From Phytoamicus setariae (GTDB taxonomy: Bacteria > Pseudomonadota > Alphaproteobacteria > Rhizobiales > Rhizobiaceae), in contig NZ_JAEQNC010000002.1 in NCBI RefSeq assembly GCF_016722925.1, forward strand, positions 466,477-530,476: a stretch of 64,000 bases of DNA, read 5' to 3'. Made by a program: the position numbers and the translations under genes. The notes beneath the pieces were generated by a model. The model saw only the letters and a program-made list of their open reading frames with translations. It did no database searches and was not told the origin of the DNA. Positions within the stretch are counted from its first letter, which is position 1, and every line of letters begins with the position of its first letter. Positions 8,201-17,372 of this stretch are shown piece after piece.

Positions 8201-8273
8201 CTACTTTCCCCTGTGCAATCCCGATACTATCTCAGCAATGAATGCAGATGATAAGACCAGACTTGGTGAGACG

Positions 8274-8705
8274 ATGAAGCACGACAGCTACGACAATAGC
8301 GTAATCCGCGACATTCTGAAATCGGTAAAGACCATCGCCGTGGTCGGCGCTTCGGCCAACCCAACTCGCCCGAGTTACGGCGTGATGAGGTTCCTTCTGG
8401 GCAAGGGCTATCGCGTCATCCCGGTCAATCCCGGCCACGCCGGAGGTGAGATCCATGGACAAACGGTGGTCGCAAGGCTGGCCGATATCGCCGAGACGGT
8501 CGATATGGTCGATGTCTTTCGCGCCGCTGACCAGCTGCCCGCTGTCATCGATGAAGTTCTGGCGATGCCAAACCGGCCCAAGGTGATCTGGGGTCAGTTG
8601 ACGGTTCGCCATGATGCAGCAGCCGAGAGAGCTGAGGCACAAGGCCTGACGGTGATCATGAACCGCTGCCCGGCCATCGAGTTTCCCAGGGTAATGGGCA
8701 CCTGA
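8274..8705 (+). CDS. CoA-binding domain protein (YccU-like)
   Basis: A 143-residue Rossmann-type protein of the CoA_binding/YccU family. The glycine-rich nucleotide loop AVVGASANPTRPSYGV follows the first strand, then GYRVIPVNPGHAG, VDMVDVFRAAD, and near the end VIMNRCPAIEF, the family's conserved Asn-Arg-Cys. It probably binds coenzyme A or a related nucleotide; the physiological role is not established. The start MKHDSYDN matches the family N-terminus and has GGTGAG just upstream; an in-frame ATG at 8238 is less likely. The upstream extension overlaps the signal-peptide end of the divergent gene. Confidence 0.75.
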   Translation: MKHDSYDNSVIRDILKSVKTIAVVGASANPTRPSYGVMRFLLGKGYRVIPVNPGHAGGEIHGQTVVARLADIAETVDMVDVFRAADQLPAVIDEVLAMPNRPKVIWGQLTVRHDAAAERAEAQGLTVIMNRCPAIEFPRVMGT

Positions 8706-8724
8706 TCCCGCCTGTGTGGCGTCT

Positions 8725-9168
8725 TCAGTTGGAAAGACGTTCGTGCACGGCTCGGAGCTCGCCTATGACGGCTTGCTTGATGCGTTCCGCGTTCGGGCAG
8801 AACGCGCCATAACTGCTTGCCGCGTCTCCGCTATCCAGGAGGCTGCGGCACAACGTCTTGCTGCCGCAGCGGGCGCACGCTATCTGCATCTTCCGATAGT
8901 TTTCGTGGTCGGCCGCATCGACCGCGGCTGGCTCGACATTCAAGGCGCGCAGGATCTCACCAATTTCGTCGTTGGCTTGCGGGCCGGCGCTGATGATGTG
9001 GACAAGCTGGTAGGGTGAAATTCCGCAATCTGCAGCGACCCCTTCAAGGTCGTGGTAGTTCAGTGCGGCGGCTTCATCCAGTATTTCGGTCGTCCGACGT
9101 CTTTGGTCGCGCCACCATGCCGTGAGGGTCTCAACGACGGTGTGGGCAGCAGCCAGGGGTATGTTCAT
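8725..9168 (-). CDS. DUF6455-like protein with cysteine cluster
   Basis: A 147-residue protein starting MNIPLAAA, chosen because GGAG lies 9 bases upstream; an upstream in-frame extension is possible. The N-terminal half contains a helix-turn-like segment (DLEGVAADCGISPYQLVHII). The C-terminal half has CARCGSKTLC, followed about 20 residues later by the FCPN motif, a four-cysteine arrangement that could hold a metal or iron-sulphur cluster, as in the DUF6455 family of alphaproteobacteria. The function is unknown. It is monocistronic. Confidence 0.6.
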   Translation of the reverse strand: MNIPLAAAHTVVETLTAWWRDQRRRTTEILDEAAALNYHDLEGVAADCGISPYQLVHIISAGPQANDEIGEILRALNVEPAAVDAADHENYRKMQIACARCGSKTLCRSLLDSGDAASSYGAFCPNAERIKQAVIGELRAVHERLSN

Positions 9169-9267
9169 TCTCGCATTCTCCGCATATTCGAGGTGCATAT
9201 GCGGTGATGGCGCGTTCCGTTCCTTGATCCTAATCAAACAACTAAATCGGGTAGTTGTGCCGGTTTT

Positions 9268-10182
9268 CTACAGTTCGTCCTCACCAAGTCGGGCACGAAT
9301 CTGCACGGGGCGGATCTGCCAGCGCTTATCCACGTCGGTGGATACGAACAATGCGGCGGCAGCCTGGGCATAGTGGATTGCCGCCTCGAATTCGGAACCG
9401 GATGCGAGCTGGCTGGCAAGTGCGCCAATGAAGAAATCGCCGGCGCCATGTGTGGACACAACATCGACGCGGAAGGGCGGTTGGTACTCCGGCCGCCCTC
9501 CAGCGCGCATATGGACGAGTCCTTCCCCCCCGAGCGTGACGATGACTTTGCCGACCGAATGGCAGAGCTGCCTGGCCGCATCGGCGGCGGCTCCCTGGCT
9601 GTCGATCGCGAGCCCCGTCAGCTCGGCGGCCTCGATACGGTTGACGACGAGAATATCGATTGCTTCGGCAATGTCAGGCGAAAGCGGCCGGGCAGGCGCG
9701 GCATTGAGGATGGTGACGATGCCGGCATCGCGCGCTTTCCGCGCCAGTTCGAGATTGACGGCTTCCGGGATTTCGTTCTGCAGCAACAGCAGCCCGACGC
9801 CGTCCGGCATACGGATGTCCGAAGTCGTGAAAGCCAGGTTGGCGCCGGAGACGATCACCGCGCCATAGTCGCCCGTCGGGTTGACCACGGCAACGCTCAT
9901 GCCTGTTGTCTGACCCTTGCCGACCTGCAGCAGGCTTGTATCCACTCCCGCTTCGCGAAGATCGTCCGCCAGGAACGAGCCCTGGGCATCGTCCCCGACA
10001 CGTCCGGCGACAAAGCACTTGCCGGCATTGTGCGCGACCGCTGCTGCCTGATTGCGCCCTTTTCCACCGGCAACATACCGAACCGCTCGGCCGGGGAGCG
10101 TTTCATCGAAGGCGGGAAGGCGCTCCGCTTCCACAATCACGTCGTGATGCAGGGAGCCCGCAACCAGAATCGCCTTCGCCAT
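9268..10182 (-). CDS. ribokinase-like PfkB sugar kinase
   Basis: A 304-residue PfkB-family kinase. The start MAKAIL is chosen because GGGAGGTG stands just upstream and the family begins here. The N-terminus has LVAGSLHHDVIV, then the substrate loop YVAGGKGRNQAAAVA (ribokinase signature 1) and, near the C-terminus, THGAGDFFIGALA with the catalytic Asp of the GAGD motif. The likely reaction is ATP-dependent phosphorylation of a pentose or related sugar or nucleoside. It begins two bases after the TIM-barrel isomerase, so they are one operon; the kinase would act on the product of the isomerase. No transporter is adjacent. Confidence 0.8.
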   Translation of the reverse strand: MAKAILVAGSLHHDVIVEAERLPAFDETLPGRAVRYVAGGKGRNQAAAVAHNAGKCFVAGRVGDDAQGSFLADDLREAGVDTSLLQVGKGQTTGMSVAVVNPTGDYGAVIVSGANLAFTTSDIRMPDGVGLLLLQNEIPEAVNLELARKARDAGIVTILNAAPARPLSPDIAEAIDILVVNRIEAAELTGLAIDSQGAAADAARQLCHSVGKVIVTLGGEGLVHMRAGGRPEYQPPFRVDVVSTHGAGDFFIGALASQLASGSEFEAAIHYAQAAAALFVSTDVDKRWQIRPVQIRARLGEDEL

Positions 10183-10184
10183 GC

Positions 10185-11174
10185 CTACACCTCCCGGTAA
10201 ATCTCCTGCATGATGATCCGCTGGCTGAACGCGGCATCCTGCCTGGCGACAGCTTGCCCGAGCTCGCTGTTGCCGGCAAGCCTGTCGGCCAGCTTCATCA
10301 ACTTTTTCGCTGCGATGATGTTGGTGCGGCATTCTTCGACGGGATCGAGGCCACCATGGTCGGGAAACGTGTCGAAATAGATCGCGCGGTCGTATCCGGA
10401 ACGCTGAAGTTCCACCAGCAGCTCGATCGTCTGGACCGGGTGGACAGTGCCGATCATCAATCCATCGTCACGCTTGCCATATCCGTCATTGAGGTGAACG
10501 CCCAGGATGCGCGAGTGGCGAGCGGCAAGTGCTGCGGCATGCGCCGGCATCTCGTCTGCGAACAGCACATGCGCAAAATCCAGCGTGACGCCGAGATTGT
10601 CTGCCCCGGCTTCCCTAATGGCCAGCAGCGTCGTTCCGATGTCGGGCATCAGCGCATAGGACCGGGGTTCGTTCGGCTTGTACTCGATCGCAATCTCACA
10701 ACCGGCATCGTGTCGGGCGACCTCCTGGATCGCTGCGATCGTGTCGTCCCACATCCTGTTGTAATCGGCCTGGAAGGAATAGTCGAAGCCGTCCTGGCCC
10801 ATCCACAACGTCATGAGATTGCCGCCCATTTCCCGGACCGCATCGATACCGCGCTTGGTGATCTCGATCGCGGCCCGTCGGACTTGGGCATCCGGATGAG
10901 TGAACGCACCGAGCTTGAAGCCCGGGTCGGTGTAGTACCGCATTGCCCCGCCGTTCAGCGACATCCCGAGATCATGCATGCGCGAAGCGAGCTCGGCCGG
11001 CGAAGTGTCTGTGAAATGGTCGGGATAGTTGAGATCGGCGGCGTTGAGGCCTTCGACGGTTGCGGCGCGCTCCAGCAGGTCGACGGTGGTGACCCTGTTC
11101 TTTCCCGGCCAGTATTGGGCTGCGTCCATCTTGAAAGCATTGAGGCGGGCTGCAAAACGATGGGGTAGGGTCAT
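10185..11174 (-). CDS. xylose isomerase-like TIM-barrel sugar isomerase/epimerase
   Basis: A 329-residue protein of the AP_endonuc_2 / xylose isomerase-like family. Candidate metal ligands follow the family order: Glu in EIAIEYKPNE, Asp in GVTLDFAHV, His in GVHLNDGYG and a late acidic residue near AIYFDTFPDH. Such enzymes interconvert ketoses and aldoses or epimerise ketoses. Its partner is the kinase gene two bases downstream, giving an isomerase-kinase pair typical of the first steps of sugar catabolism. The sugar cannot be named from sequence. GAGAAG precedes the ATG. Confidence 0.75.
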   Translation of the reverse strand: MTLPHRFAARLNAFKMDAAQYWPGKNRVTTVDLLERAATVEGLNAADLNYPDHFTDTSPAELASRMHDLGMSLNGGAMRYYTDPGFKLGAFTHPDAQVRRAAIEITKRGIDAVREMGGNLMTLWMGQDGFDYSFQADYNRMWDDTIAAIQEVARHDAGCEIAIEYKPNEPRSYALMPDIGTTLLAIREAGADNLGVTLDFAHVLFADEMPAHAAALAARHSRILGVHLNDGYGKRDDGLMIGTVHPVQTIELLVELQRSGYDRAIYFDTFPDHGGLDPVEECRTNIIAAKKLMKLADRLAGNSELGQAVARQDAAFSQRIIMQEIYREV

Positions 11175-11249
11175 GGGTTGCTTCTCTGCGCGGGAGGGTT
11201 GCCAATCTCGGGCTGCGAGTCTCGGGGAGTGGCGGTCTCAGGTCACAGA

Positions 11250-12833
11250 TCAGAGGCCGTCGTTCTTCTTGTTGAGGCTGATCTCGCCCAAGCGGCGGGC
11301 CATGTCCTTTTCGGCCGACGCCCCGGGCGTCGCGCCCGTCACCAAGGGGGCGGGCTCGCGAGACACCGGATTCACCGCGGGAACATCAACCGGACGCTCA
11401 CGCACTTCACCGACAACGTCGGGCATGTACTTTTCATCGACAAGCCCATCTTTCTGCAGTTCGGCCTCGAGAAATTCTTCGAAATCGCTGGCAAGCGCAT
11501 CGCGCTCCTGGGGGGTGATCGGCCTGGCTTCCGCGGAGACCATGACTGGCTCGACCCGCTTCTGGCTTTCCTGATCCCGCCTTTCGGCTTCGATGCGCGC
11601 GGTTTCAGCGCGCTCGGCAGCCTCTGCCCGCTCGGCAGCTTCCTGTGCTTCGCGCCTGAGAATCTCCAGGCGCTGCGCCTCGGCGCGCTCGGCTTCAAGC
11701 CTCTGGGCTTCCTGGCGCTCGGCTTCAAGCCTCTGGGCCTCCAGACGTTCTGCTTCAAGCCTTTGGGCTTCCTGGCGCTCGGCTTCAAGTCTCTGGACTT
11801 CCAGACGCTCGGCCTCAAGCCTTTTGGCTTCGAGACGCTCAGCTTCTAGACGTTCATTTTCAAGACGCTCTGCTTCCCTTCGGGCTGTCTCGGCTTTTTG
11901 TGTTTCAAGGCGGGCAGCCGCCGTTTTCTGGGCTTCCAGACGCGCGACTTCCGCCCGGTGGGCCTCGAGCCGGAGCGCTTCCATGCGCGCAGTCTCTAGT
12001 CGGGAAGCCTCTGCATGTTCAGCCTCGATACGTTGTGCTTCGGCGCGTTCGGCGTCTGCCTTGTGTGCCTGCGCCTTGGCGGCATCCAGCCGCTCCGTCA
12101 ACGCCTTGACGGCTGCATCGCTCGCCGCCGTTCTGCTAAGTTCGGCCCGCATCGGCTCGCCATCGACAGGCATAGCCCGGCTTCGCGCCTGTTCGAGCAC
12201 GTCATCGGGGCTTGAAACGATTGGCGGAACTGTATCCCGCGCGGGGTTGTCGAGTGCGGCCGCAGCCGAGGGAGCGCTCTGGACTGGCTTGCTGCCGCCC
12301 ATCGGCTCGCGCTCGTCGTCGTAGAGCATGCCACTCATTGCCGAGATGACTTTGACATCCGGGGCCTGGCTGCGAGCAGCAGCAGGCGATGCGATCTGTG
12401 CTGGGGCAGCCGGCCTGGCTATCGCGCGCTCGGCGACGGGAGTCCCCAATGGCGGCGCGAGCTTGTTGCGCTCCGGAGTCTCGATGGCGATCGGCGCTTC
12501 GAAACCGATGTTCTTGGTGGAGCCATGGGCAGATTGCTGCCGTGTCTGGCTGTTGATGCACGTTTCGATGACGATGTCGGTCGGGCCTCCGATCATGATC
12601 AGGTGCTCGGTATCGTCGCGCCGGACCAGAACGAGGCGGCGCTTCGCATCGACGGCAGCGGCATCGAGGACGACCAACCGGTGCTCCCGCGCGCGGCCGC
12701 CCTTGACGAACAGGGGCGAATTGCGTCGCTTGAGAAACACCAGAACGGCGATCAGGGCGAAAAACGCAAGCGCTACGACACCAATGGCGAGTGCGAGGCG
12801 TGGTGCGAGATCGGGGGCCAATCCTTCAAGCAT
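11250..12833 (-). CDS. membrane protein with FliO-like domain and long charged repeat helix
   Basis: A 527-residue protein. A single membrane helix (about 12-33) is followed by a short domain (about 45-95) with HRLVVLDAAAVDAKRRLVLVRRDDTEHLIMIGG, the pattern of FliO, a membrane chaperone for the flagellar export gate. A disordered Pro/Ala-rich linker (about 110-240) leads to about 180 residues of Arg/Glu/Ala/Leu heptad-like sequence built from RLEAE-type pentapeptides, then an acidic tail. Standard FliO proteins are under about 150 residues, so most of this protein is additional. No other flagellar export gene is near. AAGGA precedes the ATG. The FliO assignment is moderately sure; the role of the helix is unknown. 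Confidence 0.6.
   Translation of the reverse strand: MLEGLAPDLAPRLALAIGVVALAFFALIAVLVFLKRRNSPLFVKGGRAREHRLVVLDAAAVDAKRRLVLVRRDDTEHLIMIGGPTDIVIETCINSQTRQQSAHGSTKNIGFEAPIAIETPERNKLAPPLGTPVAERAIARPAAPAQIASPAAARSQAPDVKVISAMSGMLYDDEREPMGGSKPVQSAPSAAAALDNPARDTVPPIVSSPDDVLEQARSRAMPVDGEPMRAELSRTAASDAAVKALTERLDAAKAQAHKADAERAEAQRIEAEHAEASRLETARMEALRLEAHRAEVARLEAQKTAAARLETQKAETARREAERLENERLEAERLEAKRLEAERLEVQRLEAERQEAQRLEAERLEAQRLEAERQEAQRLEAERAEAQRLEILRREAQEAAERAEAAERAETARIEAERRDQESQKRVEPVMVSAEARPITPQERDALASDFEEFLEAELQKDGLVDEKYMPDVVGEVRERPVDVPAVNPVSREPAPLVTGATPGASAEKDMARRLGEISLNKKNDGL
11600..12075 (-). repeat. tandem repeats encoding a charged Arg-Leu-Glu-Ala-Glu helix
   Basis: A run of 15-base units, best ordered between about 11690 and 11860, where 30- and 60-base copies are nearly identical. 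They encode alternating RLEAE, RQEAQ and RLEAQ pentapeptides within the FliO-like protein. Flanking units are more diverged (AERAEAQR, EALRLEA). The composition suits a single alpha helix or coiled coil. Confidence 0.8.
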
Positions 12834-13114
12834 GAGACGGTCCTTTTAGTGGCTGTTCCGGCAAAAAGATGCTCCTCCATACAGGTCATTGACGGCATTT
12901 TTCCGGCTTGGCAAGCTATTTCGATGGCACGCGACGGTGACCGTGAAGGTCCGCAGTGGATAGCGCATTTGCCGTTGGCAGCAGATTCATCAGATTCAAT
13001 GGTGAATAGACCGCTTCAAGCGCTTTGTGATGAAGTTGCGAATTGATAATGATGATTCGAGACCGGAACAGCGTCAACGCGTTGGATTCTTTCCGGCGGC
13101 AGATTGAGGACTGG
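12834..13114. other. intergenic region between divergent FliO-like gene and cckA
   Basis: About 280 bases expected to hold both divergent promoters. A cckA start at the TTG at 13043 would shorten it. I found no strong hairpin, repeat or unmistakable promoter pair in it. Confidence 0.4.
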
Positions 13115-15763
13115 ATGACGAAGCTGAATGAAGCGAACAACCACCTGAAGCCGGTTGTTGAGAATTCGCAACGGCCCGGCACTGTGCTGCGCCTCGTCCT
13201 GCTTGCCGTCGTGCTCCTGGCAACTGCGGCTGCGTTCGTATGGTTCAGGGATCAACTCGAAAACGAGATCGTGCTTGGCATACTCGGCGTGCTGGCGATG
13301 GCGGGCATTTTCTTCCTGGTCTCGGCTGTCATCGGGTTCGTCGAGGTGATGCCGCAGAACCGCACCGATACGGTCGCCCGCGCAGTTCTCAACAGCCATC
13401 CGGATGGAAGTCTGATTACGGACCGCAAGGGGCGCATCGTCTATGCCAACGCCGCCTATGGGCGATTGACGGGTGCAGAGCAGGTCGGACCGGTTTCGCT
13501 CGAACATCTTCTGTCGCGCAATCGGGAATCGACGGAGGCGGTCTATAGGCTGACCAACGGGCTGATGGAGGGCAAGTCCGGATATGAGGAATTCCGCCTG
13601 CCACGCCCGCTCGGTCAGAGCGACAATCAGGGGCAGCCAGCCTGGTGGTACAGGCTCAAGGCGCGGCCGTTGACCATAGAGGAGGAGCCGGGCGGTCCCT
13701 TCTTCATCTGGCAGATTTCCGACATCACCGCTGAGCGTGGGGAACAGGAAAAGTTCTTCCGCGAATTGCAGAATGCAATCGACTATCTCGACCATGCGCC
13801 CGCGGGGTTCTTTTCCGCTGGCCGCAAGGGCGAAATCTTCTATGTCAACGCGACGCTTGCCGATTGGCTCGGCATCGATCTGACAAAGTTCGAGCCCGGC
13901 TCGATGATGATCCGTGACATCTGCGCGGGCGAGGGCCTGACGCGGCTGGAAACCATCCATCCCGAGCCCGGCCAGAAACGTACCGAAACGCTCGATCTCG
14001 ATTTCCGCAAGGCAAACGGACAAAGCTTGCCGGTGCGCATCGTTCATCGCGTTTCCGCCGCCAAGGATGGTGCTCCGGGCGAAAGCCGCACCATTGTTCT
14101 GCAGCGCGGACGTGAGGAGCAGGGTGCGCATGACGATTCTTCCGCCGCCATGCGCTTCAACCGCTTCTTCAACAATACGCCGATGGCGATCGCCTCGGTT
14201 GACGGAAGCGGCCGCATCCTCAGGACCAACACCCAGTTCATGAAGTTGTTTTCGGGTGTGACAGGGGCAGGCGAGGCCGAGGGCAATTTCCTCTTCGGCA
14301 TCGTGCCCGAGACCGAACGGGAGCGACTGCATGCCGCCCTGGCCGCCGCCAAGGATCGCAAGGTCGATATCGAACCGGTCGAAGCACGCCACCCGACCGA
14401 GGAAGGCCGCTATTTCCGCTTCTATGTCAATGCGGTGATCGACCAGTCCGAGGAGGCGCCGGAAGAGGCGGCCATCGTTTATGCGGTCGAGACAACGCAG
14501 CAGAAGGCGCTGGAAAGCCAGATGGCGCAGACACAGAAGATGAATGCCGTGGGCACATTGGCCGGCGGTATCGCGCATGACTTCAACAATGTGCTGACGG
14601 CGATCCTCTTGTCCTCAGACCATCTGCTGCTGCAGGCGCGCCAGTCGGATTCCAGCTTTGCCGACCTGATGGAAATCAAGCGCAACGCCAACCGCGCCGC
14701 AGTGCTGGTGCGCCAGTTGCTGGCGTTCTCGCGCAAGCAGACGCTGCGACCGGCGGTTATCAGCCTGACCGACGCGATCGGCGATCTGCGCATGCTGGTG
14801 ACGCGCATGCTTTCCGGAACCAAGGTGAAACTCGAAGTCGATTATGGCCGCGACCTCTGGCCGGTGAAAACCGATCTGTCCCAGTTCGAGCAGGTCATGG
14901 TCAATCTGTCGGTCAACGCCCGCGACGCCATGCCCGACGGCGGGATCTTGACCATCCGGACGCGCAATCTGCCTGCTGCCGATGCGGCGGAACTGAATTT
15001 CCGCGGCCTGCCGGCCGAGGATTTCGTGCTCATCGACGTGGTGGACACCGGAACCGGGATACCGCCGGAGATCATGGACAAGATCTTCGAACCGTTCTTC
15101 ACCACCAAGGATATCGGCAAGGGCACCGGTCTCGGTCTGTCTATGGTCTACGGCATCATCAAGCAATCCGGCGGCTATGTTTTCCCGGAGTCGGAAATCG
15201 GCAAGGGCACGACTTTCCATATCTTCCTGCCGCGTCATATTGTGGTGGAAACAGCAGATTCCAACGGTGCAGACAATTCCGGTCCGACGCCGGCTGTCGG
15301 AGACGCAGCCCGAACGGGCCAGGGTACGGCACCGGTGGCGGCCGCCGAAGAGCTCGATCTCACGGGCAAATCGGCAGTCGTGCTGCTGGTCGAGGATGAG
15401 GAAGCGGTTCGCCGCGGCGGCAAGCGGATGCTGGAAGCGCGCGGATACACGGTGCATGAGGCGGGCTCCGGCGTCGAGGCGCTTGAGATCCTCGAGGAAC
15501 TTGATGGCAAGGTGGACGTGGTCGTTTCGGACGTCGTGATGCCGGAAATGGACGGCCCGACGCTGCTCGGCGAGATCCGCAAGCTCTATCCCGACATGAA
15601 GTTCGTCTTCGTCTCCGGCTTTGCCGAGGATGCTTTCGCCCGCAACCTGCCAGAGGGGTCGAAGTTTGGCTTCCTGCCAAAGCCCTTTACATTGAAGCAG
15701 CTGGCAACCACCGTGCGCGAGATGCTTGACGGGATCGAAAGCAAAAGGGAGGGTTCGGAATGA
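13115..15763 (+). CDS. cckA: hybrid histidine kinase CckA
   Basis: Membrane hybrid kinase that in alphaproteobacteria phosphorylates, through ChpT, the cell-cycle regulator CtrA and CpdR. The 882-residue form starting MTKLNEAN is chosen, because GAGG lies five bases before this ATG; a TTG at 13043 would add 24 residues. Order: two membrane helices (about 25-75), PAS domains (about 80-450), dimerisation helix with the phospho-acceptor in GGIAHDFNN (His near 488), ATPase domain with [18 protein letters not shown] and GTGLGLSMV, and a receiver domain with the acceptor in [12 protein letters not shown] (Asp near 806) and Lys in FLPKPF. The stop overlaps the next gene by four bases. Confidence 0.93.
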   Translation: MTKLNEANNHLKPVVENSQRPGTVLRLVLLAVVLLATAAAFVWFRDQLENEIVLGILGVLAMAGIFFLVSAVIGFVEVMPQNRTDTVARAVLNSHPDGSLITDRKGRIVYANAAYGRLTGAEQVGPVSLEHLLSRNRESTEAVYRLTNGLMEGKSGYEEFRLPRPLGQSDNQGQPAWWYRLKARPLTIEEEPGGPFFIWQISDITAERGEQEKFFRELQNAIDYLDHAPAGFFSAGRKGEIFYVNATLADWLGIDLTKFEPGSMMIRDICAGEGLTRLETIHPEPGQKRTETLDLDFRKANGQSLPVRIVHRVSAAKDGAPGESRTIVLQRGREEQGAHDDSSAAMRFNRFFNNTPMAIASVDGSGRILRTNTQFMKLFSGVTGAGEAEGNFLFGIVPETERERLHAALAAAKDRKVDIEPVEARHPTEEGRYFRFYVNAVIDQSEEAPEEAAIVYAVETTQQKALESQMAQTQKMNAVGTLAGGIAHDFNNVLTAILLSSDHLLLQARQSDSSFADLMEIKRNANRAAVLVRQLLAFSRKQTLRPAVISLTDAIGDLRMLVTRMLSGTKVKLEVDYGRDLWPVKTDLSQFEQVMVNLSVNARDAMPDGGILTIRTRNLPAADAAELNFRGLPAEDFVLIDVVDTGTGIPPEIMDKIFEPFFTTKDIGKGTGLGLSMVYGIIKQSGGYVFPESEIGKGTTFHIFLPRHIVVETADSNGADNSGPTPAVGDAARTGQGTAPVAAAEELDLTGKSAVVLLVEDEEAVRRGGKRMLEARGYTVHEAGSGVEALEILEELDGKVDVVVSDVVMPEMDGPTLLGEIRKLYPDMKFVFVSGFAEDAFARNLPEGSKFGFLPKPFTLKQLATTVREMLDGIESKREGSE

Positions 15764-16302
15764 ACGACGAAATCAAGGCCGTTCTCGATTTCTGGTTCGC
15801 CCCCGAAAGACAAGCCTTCTGGTTCGAGCGTAGCGATGCGTTCGACGAGGAGATCAGGCAGAGATTTGCTGCGCTCTACGAGCGGGCCAAGGCGGGCGAG
15901 CTGAACCAATGGGCGCAAACGTCAGATGGTGCGCTGGCTTTGACCATCGTCCTGGATCAGTTTCCCCGCAACATGTTTCGCAATTCGCCACGTGCATTCG
16001 AAAGCGACCAGCAGGCGCGGACGCTGTGCCGCACGATCCTCGCCGAGGGATTGGATCAGGGCCGGTCGGTGACCGAGCGGCAGTTCATGTATCTGCCGTT
16101 GATGCACAGCGAGGCGTTGCGCGACCAGAAGGACAGCGTCGATCAATACCGGGCGCTTGGCGATGCCAACACACTCGACTTCGCCGTTCGTCATCACGAT
16201 ATCGTCGCCCGTTTCGGATGTTTTCCACACCGCAATGAGGTGGTCGGCCGCCACACCACTGATGAAGAAGCAGAATTCCTGAAAACAAATCCGGGCTTTT
16301 AA
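15760..16302 (+). CDS. DUF924 family protein
   Basis: A 180-residue protein of the DUF924 family, mostly alpha-helical. Typical segments are VLDFWFAPERQAFWFERSDAFDEEI at the start, ALTIVLDQFPRNMFRNSP in the middle, RQFMYLPLMHSE, and near the end VARFGCFPHRNEVVGR followed by a Thr-Glu-Glu-Glu-like run before the final FLK. The function is not established, and the helical repeat fold only suggests protein-protein contact. Its ATG overlaps the cckA stop (ATGA), so the two are translationally coupled. The unit ends at a strong hairpin. Confidence 0.85.
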   Translation: MNDEIKAVLDFWFAPERQAFWFERSDAFDEEIRQRFAALYERAKAGELNQWAQTSDGALALTIVLDQFPRNMFRNSPRAFESDQQARTLCRTILAEGLDQGRSVTERQFMYLPLMHSEALRDQKDSVDQYRALGDANTLDFAVRHHDIVARFGCFPHRNEVVGRHTTDEEAEFLKTNPGF

Positions 16303-16312
16303 GAGGGTAAGA

Positions 16313-16350
16313 CAAAACCCCATGAATCGCTTCTGATTCATGGGGTTTTG
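16313..16350. terminator. bidirectional rho-independent terminator
   Basis: A perfect 16-bp inverted repeat (CAAAACCCCATGAATC and its complement, 6-base loop). The outer A:T pairs give a U-rich 3' arm in both directions, serving cckA-DUF924 from the left and psuK-psuG from the right. Confidence 0.85.
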
Positions 16351-16401
16351 CGAAAAGGCCGGTTGCGCTGTGACGTACCACAGCGCAGGCGTAGTGCCGG
16401 G

Positions 16402-17334
16402 TCAGGCCTTGGCGATGAGGGCCACGGCAATCCGCGATGCCAGTCGGGCATTGTTTTCAACCAGGGCGATGTTGGTTGCCAGGCTGCGTCCACCGGTGAG
16501 GTGGAAGATGCTCGACAGCAGATAGGGTGTTACCGCCTTGCCGGTGATCTCGTCTTCTTCGGCATTGTCGAGCGCCCGGTTGATGTAGATTTCCATCTCG
16601 TCGCGCGGGATCTCGTTTTCCTCGGGCACGGGATTGCCGACCAGCATGCCGCCGCCGATGCCGAGTTCCTCGCGTGTATGCTGGAAATTGGCAATGCCGG
16701 CAGGATCATCCAGGCGGAGCGGGCTCGTGAGGCCCGAATTGCGCGACCAGAAGGCCGGGAATTCGTCCTGCCCGACCGTAACCACCGGAACGCCACGCGT
16801 TTCCAGTACTTCGAGCGTCTTGGGAATGTCGAGGATCGCCTTGGCACCGGCGCAAACCACGATGACCGGCGTGCGGGCCAGCTCTTCGAGGTCGGCCGAG
16901 ATGTCAAAGGTTTCTTCTGCGCCGCGATGCACGCCGCCGATGCCGCCTGTCGCAAAAACCCTGATGCCGGCCCGCGCGGCCGCGATCATCGTTGCAGCCA
17001 CGGTGGTGGCGCCCGTCCGGCGTTCAGCAATGGCGAATGCGAGATCGGCACGCGACACTTTCATGGCGTCTGTCGTGCGGGCAAGTTGCTCAAGCGTATC
17101 TTCCTCCAGGCCGATATGCAGGGTGCCATCGATGACGGCTATCGTGGCGGGAACGGCTCCATTCTCGCGAATGATCGCCTCGACGCTCTTTGCCATGTCG
17201 AGATTGCCGGGATAGGGCATCCCATGAGTGATGATCGTCGATTCCAGAGCCACGATCGCCTTGCCGTCGGTCTTGGCCTGTGCGACCTCTGCGGAATAGG
17301 TCACTGGAAAGGGGGCGCGCGCGGATGTTGTCAT
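16402..17334 (-). CDS. psuG: pseudouridine-5'-phosphate glycosidase
   Basis: PsuG splits pseudouridine 5'-phosphate into uracil and ribose 5-phosphate, the second step of pseudouridine breakdown. The 310-residue protein shows the family features: VALESTIITHGMPYPGN near the N-terminus, NGAVPATIAVIDGTLHIGL, the DLAFAIAERRTGATTVAATM segment with the catalytic-region Lys/Thr residues shifted to R here, FATGGIGGVHRGAEETFDISADL, and GGMLVGNPVPEENE. Length is normal. It lies 38 bases after the kinase gene in the same orientation. The pair probably recycles modified nucleosides from RNA turnover. Confidence 0.93.
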   Translation of the reverse strand: MTTSARAPFPVTYSAEVAQAKTDGKAIVALESTIITHGMPYPGNLDMAKSVEAIIRENGAVPATIAVIDGTLHIGLEEDTLEQLARTTDAMKVSRADLAFAIAERRTGATTVAATMIAAARAGIRVFATGGIGGVHRGAEETFDISADLEELARTPVIVVCAGAKAILDIPKTLEVLETRGVPVVTVGQDEFPAFWSRNSGLTSPLRLDDPAGIANFQHTREELGIGGGMLVGNPVPEENEIPRDEMEIYINRALDNAEEDEITGKAVTPYLLSSIFHLTGGRSLATNIALVENNARLASRIAVALIAKA

Positions 17335-17372
17335 GGATCTGATCCTGAATTGAAGAATGCGTAAGGGCGGGT

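Noticed and set aside
11593..12324. Ser/Arg/Ala repeat frame on the + strand
   Set aside because: It is the antisense image of the charged helix repeats of the FliO-like gene.
13016..14578. A 520-residue frame on the - strand opposite cckA
   Set aside because: It mirrors the PAS region of cckA, is Arg/His-rich and has no ribosome binding site or recognisable domain.
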